From Pseudomonadota bacterium (GTDB lineage Bacteria > Pseudomonadota > Gammaproteobacteria > Pseudomonadales > Moraxellaceae), in assembly GCA_021851865.1 (NCBI GenBank), contig JAJZBU010000027.1, positions 1 to 42,605 of the forward strand: 42,605 bases of DNA, in the 5' to 3' direction. The notes beneath the pieces were generated by a model. That model saw only the letters and a list, made by a program, of their open reading frames with translations, ran no database searches and had not been told where the DNA came from. The first letter of the stretch is position 1, and each line of letters opens with the position of its first letter. The position numbers and the translations under genes were made by a program. Of this stretch, positions 15,590 through 23,294 are shown piece after piece.

Positions 15590-16399
15590 TCAAGTAAAAC
15601 GCGCCATCTCCACCGCCGGCATGTCACGCCCAAGAAACCGACTGCCCAAGGCCTGAAAACGCAGGGGAATATCGGTCACCACGTAGCGGTAACTCGGCTG
15701 GCTTCGCTGCGGGTTGGCCAGATCCATGGCCTGCAACAAGCCAGCCGCCTGCTCTGCGACGGTCAAAGCCGAATCGACGAGGCGCACCGAACTGCCGACC
15801 ACGTCCTGCAACAGGGGTTTGAGCAGAGGGTAGTGCGTACAGCCGAGCACGAGCGTATCGATGTTCTCGACAAACACCGGCTTCATATACTCACGCGCCG
15901 TCAGCCGTGTCACTTCGTGATCGAGCCACCCTTCCTCGACCAGAGGCACGAACAGCGGACAAGCCTGCGAATAGACGCGTACGTCCGGACGCAGGGCCTG
16001 GATGCTACGGGCATAGGCATTCGAGTTGATCGTCGTCGGGGTGCCGATGACGCCGATGGCATGACGGTCACTGACCGCGACGGCGGCGCGCGCACCGGCA
16101 TCGATGACGTCGAGCACCGGCACATTGACACGCGCCTTGATCACCTCGCTGGCGACGGCGGCCATGGTGTTGCAGGCGACGACGAGAAGCTTGACCTGAC
16201 GCGCCATCAAGTAGTCGGCGATCTGAGCACTGAATGACTGGATCGTCTCGACCGATTTGATGCCATAAGGCACACGCGCCGTGTCACCGAAATAGATGAG
16301 GTTTTCAAAGGGCAGCCTGTCCATGAGGGCGCGCACGACGGTCAGTCCGCCGATGCCGGAATCAAAGACACCGATCGCGTGCTCTCGCTCTGCCTTCAC
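15590..16399 (-). CDS. murI: Glutamate racemase
   Basis: MurI converts L-glutamate to D-glutamate for peptidoglycan. Key features are IGVFDSGIGGLTVVRAL, IYFGDTARVPYG, the first catalytic Cys in VVACNTMAAV, and the second in LVLGCTHYPLLKPLL. About 269 residues, usual for the family. An ATG at 16405 directly abuts GAGGAG (no spacer), whereas GTG 16399 lies 6 bases after it; I therefore prefer GTG 16399, two codons shorter. A bidirectional terminator lies just upstream, so a separate promoter is needed between 16405 and 16441, but I do not see a clear one. Confidence 0.95.
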   Translation of the reverse strand: MKAEREHAIGVFDSGIGGLTVVRALMDRLPFENLIYFGDTARVPYGIKSVETIQSFSAQIADYLMARQVKLLVVACNTMAAVASEVIKARVNVPVLDVIDAGARAAVAVSDRHAIGVIGTPTTINSNAYARSIQALRPDVRVYSQACPLFVPLVEEGWLDHEVTRLTAREYMKPVFVENIDTLVLGCTHYPLLKPLLQDVVGSSVRLVDSALTVAEQAAGLLQAMDLANPQRSQPSYRYVVTDIPLRFQALGSRFLGRDMPAVEMARFT

Positions 16400-16440
16400 G
16401 ATCATCTCCTCGCCAGCGAGATCTGCTGCGGCTCATCGAT

Positions 16441-16467
16441 AAAAAAAGGGGCCTTGAGCCCCTTTTT
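16441..16467 (-). terminator. Intrinsic terminator after tRNA-Gly
   Basis: AAAAAGGGGC (16443-16452) pairs exactly with GCCCCTTTTT (16458-16467) over a CTTGA loop. On the minus strand it ends in seven U, placing it 48 bases after the 3' end of tRNA-Gly. With T5 on the plus strand it could work in both directions. Confidence 0.85.
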
Positions 16468-16514
16468 GGAGCCCCGCAACGACGCCAGCGGCGCGTCGGG
16501 GGGTGTTAAGCGTA

Positions 16515-16590
<76 letters not shown>

Positions 16591-16602
16591 GAAGTGGGCG
16601 GC

Positions 16603-16631
16603 ATTTTATGAATGACAGAAAGGTCTGTCAA
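16603..16631 (-). promoter_or_regulatory. Strong sigma-70 promoter of tRNA-Gly
   Basis: On the minus strand TTGACA (16631-16626), exactly 17 bases and TAAAAT (16608-16603) lie 12 bases from the tRNA 5' end. The GC-rich discriminator GCCGCCC is typical of stringently controlled stable-RNA promoters. Confidence 0.85.
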
Positions 16632-16686
16632 TCTTTTTTTGCCATCGCCACCTTGCACTGCGCACCTGATCGATACATGCCCGCTC

Positions 16687-16715
16687 TTGGGTCGAACCCC
16701 GATTGCGGCTAGAAT
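16687..16715 (+). promoter_or_regulatory. Sigma-70 promoter of the acyltransferase-SDR pair
   Basis: TTGGGT (16687-16692), 17 bases and TAGAAT (16710-16715), followed by AAGGAG and the ATG at 16743. Confidence 0.6.
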
Positions 16716-16742
16716 GAAAGGCGCGACGACAAGGAGCGGAGC

Positions 16743-17561
16743 ATGGACGGGTGGCAATGGATCGAGAAGCACTTGCTGACACAGGAACTGCGGGAACACC
16801 TAGCAGCCAATCCCAAACGGCTGGGCAGTCTCGGCTTTGACCCCTGGGGCTTCGACGCGCGCATCAACCGTCGCGCCCTGGCCTTGTGCAAGCCCCTCTA
16901 CGATCATTATTACCAGACCGAAGTTCGCGGCAACGAGAACGTACCGGCGCACGGCCGACTGCTGGTCATCGCCAACCATAGCGGTTTTCTTCCCATGGAT
17001 GGACTGCTGCTCGGCATCGCCCTGGCGACCAATCCGCACGGTGCGCGCTTGCCGCGCGCCATGATCGAGCGCTTTTTTCCCACCGTCCCCTATCTCGGCA
17101 ATCTGCTCAATGCCCTCGGCGCCGTCCTCGGCGACGTGCGCAACTGTGAGGACATGCTGAAGCAGGAAGAGGCGGTCATCGTCTTTCCTGAAGGCGTCCG
17201 CGGCACCGGTAAAACCTGGCACCGCCGCTACCAGCTACAACGCTTTGGACACGGCTTCATGCACCTGGCCTGCACCACCGCCACGCCCATCCTGCCGGTG
17301 GGCATCGCCGGTTGTGAGGAGTCCTTTCCCATGTTCGGCAATCTGCCCGGTCTGGCACGCACGCTTGGCCTGCCTTACGTCCCGCTCGGCCTGCCCTTTC
17401 TACCGAGCAAGGTGGTCATCAGCATCGGCACGCCGCTGCAGTTTCAGGCCAGCCCCGGCGATGACGAGGCGGCCGTGGCGCGCCGGGTCGAACAGGTGAA
17501 GACCCACATCGCCGAATTGATCGAACAGAGCCGAGGCCGGAGGCATGAAGGTGTATCCTGA
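16743..17561 (+). CDS. Lysophospholipid acyltransferase family protein (PlsC-like)
   Basis: The 272-residue protein transfers an acyl group from CoA or ACP to a lysophospholipid-like acceptor, by family. Motif I is IANHSGFLPMDG, the HSGxLPxD form seen in one PlsC subgroup, not the plain HX4D. Motif III is VIVFPEGVRGTG, and the PILPVGIAG strand follows as usual. The N-terminus (LLTQELREHL, FDPWGFD) is helical without a clear membrane anchor. AAGGAG precedes the ATG. Its last 17 bases overlap the SDR gene, so the pair is co-translated and probably acts together on a lipid or polyketide-like product; the actual substrate is unknown. Confidence 0.88.
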   Translation: MDGWQWIEKHLLTQELREHLAANPKRLGSLGFDPWGFDARINRRALALCKPLYDHYYQTEVRGNENVPAHGRLLVIANHSGFLPMDGLLLGIALATNPHGARLPRAMIERFFPTVPYLGNLLNALGAVLGDVRNCEDMLKQEEAVIVFPEGVRGTGKTWHRRYQLQRFGHGFMHLACTTATPILPVGIAGCEESFPMFGNLPGLARTLGLPYVPLGLPFLPSKVVISIGTPLQFQASPGDDEAAVARRVEQVKTHIAELIEQSRGRRHEGVS

Positions 17562-18492
17562 ATCCAGTTCCTGTCTTCTGGTCACCGGCGCCGCCGGCGC
17601 CCTGGCGCAGAGCGTGATCCGTCGCCTGCGCCCTTTCCATCAGTTGGTCGTCTGCGATGCGCGGCGCGAGGTCAGCATGCCGCGAGACATCCCGAGTTAT
17701 CACGTCGACTTCAACAAGCGCCATTTCGAGGACATCTTCCGGCGACATCGCATCACCGGCATCGTCCATCTCGGGCGCCTCGGCCCGAACGAAGCGACAC
17801 GCATGCATCGCTACAACGCCAATGTGCTCGGCACCCAGCGCCTCCTCGATCTGGCGCTCAAGTACGAGGTGACTCAGGTCCTCATCCTCTCGACCTTCTT
17901 CGTCTATGGTGCCTCACCTTACAACCCCGCCTTGCTAACCGAGTCCGCTCCTCTTAAGGCGGCCGAACTGACCATGGACCTGGTCGACTCCGTCGAGCTC
18001 GAGAATCTGGCCAACATCTATCTGTGGAAGCACCCCGAACTGCACATCACCCTGCTGCGTCCCTGCAACATCATCGGACCTGGCGTCAACAACAGCATCA
18101 GCCAGCTGCTATCGGGCCAGCGCGCGCCCATTCTGGCGGGGTTTTCCCCGATCATGCAGTTCATCCATCTCGATGACATGGCCGACGCCATCGTTTTGGC
18201 CTTGCAGAACCCCCACGCCGGCATCTACAACGTCGCTCCCGCCGACTGGGTACCCTACCATCTCGCTCTCGAGCTGTGTGGCTGCCGCGCCGTCACCCTG
18301 CCCTCATTGCCGCCCATTCTGCCACTCTTGCTGGCACGCTGGCTGCGCTGGCCGGGATTTCCACCCTACCTGCTGCACTATTTCAAATATCCGGTGACCC
18401 TCAACGGGCAACTGTTCGAGCAGACCTTCGGCTTCTCTGCACATCACGATCTGGAAGCAATCCTGCAGCACTATCGCCTGCTCAAGTCCTGA
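17545..18492 (+). CDS. NAD-dependent epimerase/dehydratase-like (extended SDR) protein
   Basis: The 315-residue protein has a Rossmann start CLLVTGAAGALAQSVIRRL (GxxGxxA), VVCDARRE at the second strand, VHLGRLGPNEATR, and STFFVYGAS as the active-site Ser/Thr strand. LRPCNIIGPGVNNS and FIHLDDMADAIVLAL are standard extended-SDR landmarks. The YxxxK catalytic pair expected about 25-35 residues after STFF is not there: that region reads MDLVDSVELENLANIYLW. It may therefore bind NAD(P) without normal SDR chemistry, or use other residues. It overlaps the acyltransferase gene and is followed by sspB on the other strand 6 bases away. Confidence 0.82.
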   Translation: MKVYPESSSCLLVTGAAGALAQSVIRRLRPFHQLVVCDARREVSMPRDIPSYHVDFNKRHFEDIFRRHRITGIVHLGRLGPNEATRMHRYNANVLGTQRLLDLALKYEVTQVLILSTFFVYGASPYNPALLTESAPLKAAELTMDLVDSVELENLANIYLWKHPELHITLLRPCNIIGPGVNNSISQLLSGQRAPILAGFSPIMQFIHLDDMADAIVLALQNPHAGIYNVAPADWVPYHLALELCGCRAVTLPSLPPILPLLLARWLRWPGFPPYLLHYFKYPVTLNGQLFEQTFGFSAHHDLEAILQHYRLLKS

Positions 18493-18498
18493 GCGCGG

Positions 18499-18903
18499 CT
18501 AGCGCACCAGACGCAAACCCGGCTTCTTCTCCGCTGCCGGCGTGTTCTCGACCGGCTCGGTCGGATCGGTGGGTTCGGATGGCTCCGGCGACTCTTCCTC
18601 AAAGAACATGCCCTGGCCATTTTCCTTGGCATAGATGGCCAGCAAAGCGGCGTGCGGGACGATGATCGACCAGGGGACCCCGGCGAAACGGGCGGAGAAC
18701 GTGGTCTCTTCTGCGCCGATGAGCAGAGCCTGAACCGCCATCGGAGCGACGTTGAGGACGATACGTCCGTCCTGAACGAACTGCCCCGGCACCCGCGTCC
18801 CGGCATGATGCGCCGCCACCAGAATATAGGGCGTCATCTGATTGTCCACCAACCATTCATAGATGGCGCGCGCCAGATAAGGCTTGCTCGATGTCATCGT
18901 CAT
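18499..18903 (-). CDS. sspB: ClpXP protease specificity-enhancing factor SspB
   Basis: SspB delivers ssrA-tagged and other substrates to ClpXP. I start at ATG 18903 (GGGAGAG four bases upstream): MTMTSSKPYLARAIYEWL, 134 residues. The upstream open frame runs back through the petC terminator and is not coding. The folded domain (TPYILVAAHHAGTRVPGQFV, IVLNVAPMAVQALLIG, VPWSIIVPHAALLAIYAKEN) is typical. An acidic flexible linker leads to the C-terminal ClpX-binding tail KPGLRLVR, matching the XB motif (LRVVK-like). It is downstream of petABC, as is common, but separated by a strong terminator. Confidence 0.94.
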   Translation of the reverse strand: MTMTSSKPYLARAIYEWLVDNQMTPYILVAAHHAGTRVPGQFVQDGRIVLNVAPMAVQALLIGAEETTFSARFAGVPWSIIVPHAALLAIYAKENGQGMFFEEESPEPSEPTDPTEPVENTPAAEKKPGLRLVR

Positions 18904-18977
18904 CGTACTCTCCCGCAGAACTCGTTCTCGACACGGTCCCCTTGCACACAACTCGCGACCAGGCAGACACCGCATGC

Positions 18978-19006
18978 AAAAAAAAGGTGGGGACGAGCCC
19001 CACCTT
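18978..19006 (-). terminator. Intrinsic terminator of petABC
   Basis: AAGGTGGGG (18984-18992) and CCCCACCTT (18998-19006) form a perfect 9-bp stem with loop ACGAG. On the minus strand it is followed by a run of T (A8 at 18978-18985 on the plus strand). It lies 36 bases after the petC stop and before sspB. Confidence 0.9.
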
Positions 19007-19041
19007 ATCACAAGACCACAATCACAAGACCACACCGAGGA

Positions 19042-19710
19042 TCAGTGGATGTCTTTCCAGTACTCCTTGTTCAGGAAGTAGACCGGAATGAACAGGATGA
19101 CCAGGAAACCCATGACCCACCAGCCGATGTGTTCGCGCTTGGTCTTGACCGGTTCGGCCATATAAGTCATGTAGTTGACCAGATCTCCCACCGCGCGCTT
19201 GAAGCCATCATCACCGAGTTCGGTTTTCAGGGTCTCCAGTGCGTTGGGCATGGCGACATCTTTAAAGACGCGGTTGTTGACGCCCCAGGGACGCTTGTCA
19301 TCCGGGTAGAAGCTGAGCAGGTAGCTATAGACCCAATCAGGCGAACGCAGACGCGTCTCCAGGGTCAGATCAGGCGGTGCATTGCCAAACCAAGCGGCCT
19401 GCTCGTCCTTACGCCCACCGGAGATCATATGATCGCCGATCTTGGTCGTCGTCCACACCATATTGGCGAGCATGGTCTTGTGGTCGATACCGAGATCGTC
19501 CGCGACACGCTCGTAGCGCACATACTTAGCCGTATGGCAACCCAGGCAATAGTTGACGAACAGACGCGCTCCGCGCTGCAGAGAGGCGGTATTCGTCACG
19601 TCAACCGGGGCGGTAAGACATTCCTTGAGTTGACCACAGCCGTCCTCATCACTCGCATGGGCCAGCATCGAAGGCAGCAATAGTGCCGCCAGAATCAATA
19701 GCTTCTTCAT
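19042..19710 (-). CDS. petC: Cytochrome c1 of the bc1 complex
   Basis: Cytochrome c1 passes electrons from the Rieske protein to soluble cytochrome c in the periplasm. The 222-residue protein has a Sec signal (KKLLILAALLLPSMLAHA), the haem c site YCLGCHTAKYVRYERVADD, the axial-Met region VAMPNALE, and a C-terminal anchor (IGWWVMGFLVILFIPVYFL) followed by NKEYWKDIH. ATG 19710 shares one base with the petB stop (TGATG), so translation is coupled. Last gene of the operon, followed by a terminator. Confidence 0.95.
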   Translation of the reverse strand: MKKLLILAALLLPSMLAHASDEDGCGQLKECLTAPVDVTNTASLQRGARLFVNYCLGCHTAKYVRYERVADDLGIDHKTMLANMVWTTTKIGDHMISGGRKDEQAAWFGNAPPDLTLETRLRSPDWVYSYLLSFYPDDKRPWGVNNRVFKDVAMPNALETLKTELGDDGFKRAVGDLVNYMTYMAEPVKTKREHIGWWVMGFLVILFIPVYFLNKEYWKDIH

Positions 19711-20954
19711 CAATGCTTCCCTCCCGTGACACGCTCAGGAACCCGCTTGACCGTCTCCATCGAGGTGTAGAACGGCATCAGCAGGAAGTACAGGAAATAA
19801 AGAACCGTCAGCGATCGCGCCAAAAAGACGACCACCGGCGAAGGCTCGATCATGCCGATACGACCGAGGCCGAGGAAGCTGACGACGAAGATTCCCAGCC
19901 ACACCTTGCTCATCCAGCCCTTGTAGCGCAGGCTCTTGACCGGGCTACGATCCAGCCAGGGCAAGACGAACAGGATGGCGATCGATGCGCCCATGACGAT
20001 GACGCCGGGGAAAGCCGACCCGAACATCGACGGCGTGGCGCGCAGCATGGCGTAGAAGGGCGTGTAGTACCACACCGGTGCGATATGCGGCGGCGTATGC
20101 AGCGGATTGGCCGGCGTGAAGTTGGGCGCTTCGAGGAAGTGACCACCACCTTCCGGCCAGAAGAAGACGACGCCGAGGAAGACGAACAGGAAGATGACGA
20201 TGCCGACGAGGTCATGCACGGTGTAGTAGGGATGGAAGGGGATGCCATCGAGAGGCTTGCCGTCCGCACCCTTGTTCTTCTTGATCTCGATCCCGTCTGG
20301 ATTGTTCGAGCCAACGTGGTGCAAAGCCACGACGTGCAGGAAGACCAGAGCCACCAGCACCAGTGGGATGGCCACGACGTGCAGAGCGAAGAAACGGTTG
20401 AGGGTGAGGCCGGAGATCACGAAATCGCCGCGCACCCAGGTCACCAGATCACCGCCGACAAAAGGAATGGCGCCGACCAGATTGAGAATCACCTGGGCTC
20501 CCCAGAAGGACATATTGCCCCAGGGCAGCAGGTAGCCAAAGAATCCTTCCGCCATCAGACACAGGTAAATGGCCATGCCGATCAGCCACAGTAGCTCGCG
20601 CGGCTTGCGATAAGAACCGTACATCATCCCGCGGAACATGTGCAGATAGACGACGACAAAGAAAGCCGAGGCCCCTGTCGAGTGCAGGTAGCGGATGAGC
20701 CAGCCCATGTCGACATCACGCATGATGTATTCGACCGAGGCGAAGGCGCCGTCACCCGTAGGATTGTAGTCCATGGTCAACCAGATGCCGGTGAGCAATT
20801 GGTTGACCAGCACCACCATCGAGAGGACGCCGAAAAAATACCAGAAGTTGAAATTCTTCGGCGCGTAGTACTCGGACATATGGTATTTGAAGGTTTCCGT
20901 CGCGGGAAACCGGGCATCTACCCAGCCCATCAAATCCTGCCACAGCTTGTTCAT
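19710..20954 (-). CDS. petB: Cytochrome b of the bc1 complex
   Basis: This is the membrane subunit with two b haems that performs the Q cycle. The 414-residue protein has many membrane helices. The paired haem ligands are in LIRYLHSTGASAFFVVVYLH (helix B) and FFALHVVAIPLVLVALVFLH (helix D). The Qo-site motif is PVWY (in APVWYYTPFYAMLRA), the variant I recall for beta/gammaproteobacteria instead of PEWY. ATG overlaps the petA stop as ATGA. Confidence 0.96.
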   Translation of the reverse strand: MNKLWQDLMGWVDARFPATETFKYHMSEYYAPKNFNFWYFFGVLSMVVLVNQLLTGIWLTMDYNPTGDGAFASVEYIMRDVDMGWLIRYLHSTGASAFFVVVYLHMFRGMMYGSYRKPRELLWLIGMAIYLCLMAEGFFGYLLPWGNMSFWGAQVILNLVGAIPFVGGDLVTWVRGDFVISGLTLNRFFALHVVAIPLVLVALVFLHVVALHHVGSNNPDGIEIKKNKGADGKPLDGIPFHPYYTVHDLVGIVIFLFVFLGVVFFWPEGGGHFLEAPNFTPANPLHTPPHIAPVWYYTPFYAMLRATPSMFGSAFPGVIVMGASIAILFVLPWLDRSPVKSLRYKGWMSKVWLGIFVVSFLGLGRIGMIEPSPVVVFLARSLTVLYFLYFLLMPFYTSMETVKRVPERVTGGKH

Positions 20955-21541
20955 GCCGGATTCTCCTTGTCGACACCGACGGTGATGACGGTAGCGCCCG
21001 TGTAGCTATAAGGCGGCACCACGAGATTCTTAGGAGCCGGAACACCGGCATAGACGCGCCCGGCCAGATCGTACTTCGAGCCATGGCAGGGGCAGAAGAA
21101 GCCGCCTTCCCAGCTCGGTTCGATCTTGCCTTTCTCCGGCACGTACAGCGGCGAGCACCCAAGATGCGTGCAGATACCCACCAGAACCAGCATCTCTGGT
21201 TTGATCGATCGCCAAGTGTTCTTGCAGTAGTCGGGCTGCTGTGGATCCTCACTGTTGGGGTCACGCAACAACGACTCGACCGTCTTCAGACTCGCCAACT
21301 CCTCCTGCGTACGGTGCAAGAACCACACCGGGCGCCCCCGCCACTTCACCACGATCATCTGGCCCGGCTGGATCGGACTCACGTCCACTTCGATCGGCGC
21401 CCCCGCAGCCTTGGCTTTGGCGCTCGGATTCCAAGAACGCACAAAGGGCACGGCAGCCCCCACGACACCCACCGCTCCCACCGCTGCGGTGGCTCCGATG
21501 AGCCACATGCGGCGGCTGGTATTCACCCCGTCAGTACTCAT
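20951..21541 (-). CDS. petA: Rieske iron-sulfur subunit of the bc1 complex
   Basis: This subunit carries the 2Fe-2S cluster that takes electrons from quinol at Qo. The 196-residue protein has an N-terminal SRRMWLIG followed by one hydrophobic helix, consistent with a Tat-type uncleaved anchor, then the cluster-binding boxes CTHLGCSP and CPCHGSKYD. ATG 21541 has GAGGAG nine bases upstream. First gene of petABC. Confidence 0.96.
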   Translation of the reverse strand: MSTDGVNTSRRMWLIGATAAVGAVGVVGAAVPFVRSWNPSAKAKAAGAPIEVDVSPIQPGQMIVVKWRGRPVWFLHRTQEELASLKTVESLLRDPNSEDPQQPDYCKNTWRSIKPEMLVLVGICTHLGCSPLYVPEKGKIEPSWEGGFFCPCHGSKYDLAGRVYAGVPAPKNLVVPPYSYTGATVITVGVDKENPA

Positions 21542-21604
21542 GCATCGATTCTCCTCAATTCAATCCTCGGCGCGCGCAAGCAGGCACCCCCCAAAAACCC
21601 GACC

Positions 21605-21633
21605 ATGATAGATAAAGGAGCCCCCCAGAACAA
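21605..21633 (-). promoter_or_regulatory. Possible sigma-70 promoter of petABC
   Basis: On the minus strand TTGTTC (21633-21628), 17 bases and TATCAT (21610-21605), leaving a 64-base leader before petA. It lies downstream of the tRNA-Gln terminator, so petABC needs its own promoter here. Confidence 0.45.
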
Positions 21634-21688
21634 GCCGCCGCAGCCCCTCGTTCTCTATCCCGCGATAAGTTTAAGGATTATAGATGCG

Positions 21689-21719
21689 AAAAAAAATGAC
21701 CCGGAACAGGTCCGGGTCA
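21689..21719 (-). terminator. Intrinsic terminator after rplM-rpsI-tRNA-Gln
   Basis: TGACCCGGA (21697-21705) pairs perfectly with TCCGGGTCA (21711-21719) over ACAGG. The minus strand then has eight T (21696-21689). Confidence 0.9.
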
Positions 21720-21722
21720 ATT

Positions 21723-21796
21723 TGGCTGGGGGACTAGGATTCGAACCTAGACAGACGGAGTCAGAGTCCGTAGTCCTACCGTTAGACGATCCCCCA
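21723..21796 (-). tRNA. tRNA-Gln (anticodon CTG)
   Basis: The minus strand reads TGGGGGATCGTCTAACGGTA and ends GTCCCCCAGCCA, 74 bases with encoded CCA. The acceptor stem is TGGGGGA/TCCCCCA. The anticodon stem ACGGA/TCCGT encloses loop CTCTGAC, so the anticodon is CTG (21764-21762), which reads CAG. The 5' end is 15 bases after the rpsI stop, with a shared terminator downstream. Confidence 0.96.
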
Positions 21797-21811
21797 AGAA
21801 CACACTCAAGC

Positions 21812-22201
21812 TTAGCGCTTGGAATACTGCGGACGCTTACGCGCCTTGCGCAGACCCAGCTTCTTGCGCTCGACTTCACGCGCGTCGCGGGTCACGAAAC
21901 CCGCCTTGCGCAGAGGCGAACGCAGCTCTTCACTGTACTCGATCAGGGCACGGGTGATGCCATGACGAATGGCTCCGGCCTGACCACTGATCCCACCACC
22001 TTTGACGGTGACGAGAATATCGAACTTCTGCGCCAGTTCGACCAGCTCAAGCGGCTGGCGAACGATCATGCACGCCGTCTCGCGACCAAAGTACTCGTCG
22101 AGACTGCGATCATTGACTTCGATCTTGCCCGTGCCAGGACGCAAAAAAACGCGCGCACTGGAGGTTTTACGACGACCGGTTCCGTAATTCTGCTGCATCA
22201 T
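21812..22201 (-). CDS. rpsI: 30S ribosomal protein S9
   Basis: The protein reads [20 protein letters not shown], then ARAL-type core residues ([20 protein letters not shown]), and ends in the conserved S9 tail [10 protein letters not shown], which reaches the P-site tRNA. About 129 residues. Two adjacent ATG codons (22201, 22198) and a GTG (22207) are possible starts; the family N-terminus favours one of the ATGs. It begins about 10 bases after rplM, in the standard L13-S9 operon. Confidence 0.97.
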   Translation of the reverse strand: MMQQNYGTGRRKTSSARVFLRPGTGKIEVNDRSLDEYFGRETACMIVRQPLELVELAQKFDILVTVKGGGISGQAGAIRHGITRALIEYSEELRSPLRKAGFVTRDAREVERKKLGLRKARKRPQYSKR

Positions 22202-22211
22202 CTTCACTCAC

Positions 22212-22640
22212 TCAGATCTCGAGAGCCTGCGGCTGCTGCGCCACATGCGGATGCTCGGAGCCACCATAGACCTTCAGCTTGCTGAACATGGCGCGCCCGA
22301 GAGGACCCTTGGGCAGCATACCGCGCACCGCCGCTTCCAAAACCCGTTCGGGCTTCTCGGCCAGCAGTTTGTCGAAACGCACACCCCTGATGCCACCCGG
22401 ATAGCCGGTATGGTGCCAATACATTTTCTGCTGCGCCTTGTTGCCGGTGACCGCGACGCGACCCGCGTTGACCACAATGATGTAATCGCCCGTATCGACG
22501 TGCGGAGTATACTCCGGCTTGTGCTTGCCGCGCAGGCGCGCAGCGACTTCACTGGCCAGACGACCCAAGGTCTTCTCGCTGGCGTCGACTATATACCAGT
22601 CGCGCTTGACGGTTTCCGGCTTCGCACTGAAAGTTTTCAT
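22212..22640 (-). CDS. rplM: 50S ribosomal protein L13
   Basis: This is 142 residues, the usual size: [56 protein letters not shown] and [12 protein letters not shown] are diagnostic. It is the first gene of rplM-rpsI. The 5' leader contains a GGGG-ACACTG-CCCC hairpin (22668-22681). In E. coli L13 is reported to repress its own operon through the leader, so this hairpin is a candidate regulatory element, by inference only. Confidence 0.97.
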   Translation of the reverse strand: MKTFSAKPETVKRDWYIVDASEKTLGRLASEVAARLRGKHKPEYTPHVDTGDYIIVVNAGRVAVTGNKAQQKMYWHHTGYPGGIRGVRFDKLLAEKPERVLEAAVRGMLPKGPLGRAMFSKLKVYGGSEHPHVAQQPQALEI

Positions 22641-22698
22641 GATCGTCTGCCTAACTCATTAACACCCGGGGACACTGCCCCAGAAAAGCTGAGCGCGA

Positions 22699-22727
22699 AT
22701 CTTACCCAAGCTCGCGCTCCTTGACAA
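22699..22727 (-). promoter_or_regulatory. Sigma-70 promoter of rplM-rpsI-tRNA-Gln
   Basis: On the minus strand TTGTCA (22727-22722), exactly 17 bases and TAAGAT (22704-22699) lie 58 bases upstream of the rplM ATG. Confidence 0.75.
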
Positions 22728-22751
22728 CACCTTATAACAGCTTTTTACCGC

Positions 22752-23207
22752 TCACGCTATTTTGACGTCGATGGCGCGCGGCGCCTCCCGCACCACCTTG
22801 GGAATGGACACGGTCAGCACACCATCTTTGTACTCCGCCGCCACCTGTGCATCGTCGGCATCTTCCGGCAGACTGAAACTGCGCGCGAAGCGACCATAGG
22901 CGCGCTCGACACGGTGATAACGCGCTGCGGCGTCCCCCTCTTCCTTTTCCATCTGCCGTTCACCGCTCAGGACGAGCACATGATCGTGCACATTGAGCTT
23001 GACGTCCTCGCGCTTGACGGCGGGCAGCTCCGCCTTGATGACATAGGACTTGGCCGACTCGCTGATATCGACGGCCGGCAACCAGTCGGCCCGCGTCATC
23101 AGCTCGCGACCACTGTCGAGCGTCGCCGACGTGCGCACCGGCGCCGTTCCCCGGCTATATTGCTGCAGAATATCTTCCAGTTCACGAAACGGATTCCAGC
23201 GACTCAT
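22752..23207 (-). CDS. Hsp20 / alpha-crystallin small heat-shock protein
   Basis: This is an ATP-independent chaperone that holds unfolding proteins. 151 residues: N-terminal MSRWNPFRELEDILQQY, then the alpha-crystallin domain starting at WLPAVDISESAKSYVIKAEL, with GERQ, YGRFARSFSLPEDAD and YKDGVLTVSIPK. The family's C-terminal IxI-type region appears as AIDVKIA. AGGAGATGAGATC precedes the ATG. A sigma-32-like promoter is upstream. The name could be hspA or ibp-like; I leave the symbol open. Confidence 0.94.
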   Translation of the reverse strand: MSRWNPFRELEDILQQYSRGTAPVRTSATLDSGRELMTRADWLPAVDISESAKSYVIKAELPAVKREDVKLNVHDHVLVLSGERQMEKEEGDAAARYHRVERAYGRFARSFSLPEDADDAQVAAEYKDGVLTVSIPKVVREAPRAIDVKIA

Positions 23208-23249
23208 GATCTCATCTCCTGTTCAGGACTGTGTGACTCACACTCCTTC

Positions 23250-23277
23250 ATCTGGAGGTCGGCGCGATAATTTCAAG
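23250..23277 (-). promoter_or_regulatory. Sigma-32-type heat-shock promoter of hsp20
   Basis: On the minus strand CTTGAAA (23277-23271), 13 bases and CTCCAGAT (23257-23250) fit the sigma-32 consensus (CTTGAAA, 11-16 bases, CCCCATNT) well. This is consistent with the product. Confidence 0.7.
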
Positions 23278-23294
23278 AGCCGGTGCAATGCGCG

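Noticed and set aside
18904-19035. In-frame upstream extension of sspB
   Set aside because: It crosses the petABC terminator and lacks similarity to SspB; ATG 18903 has a good ribosome site.
22668-22681. Possible riboswitch in the rplM leader
   Set aside because: Only a single 4-bp hairpin is visible; at most it is part of ribosomal-protein autoregulation.
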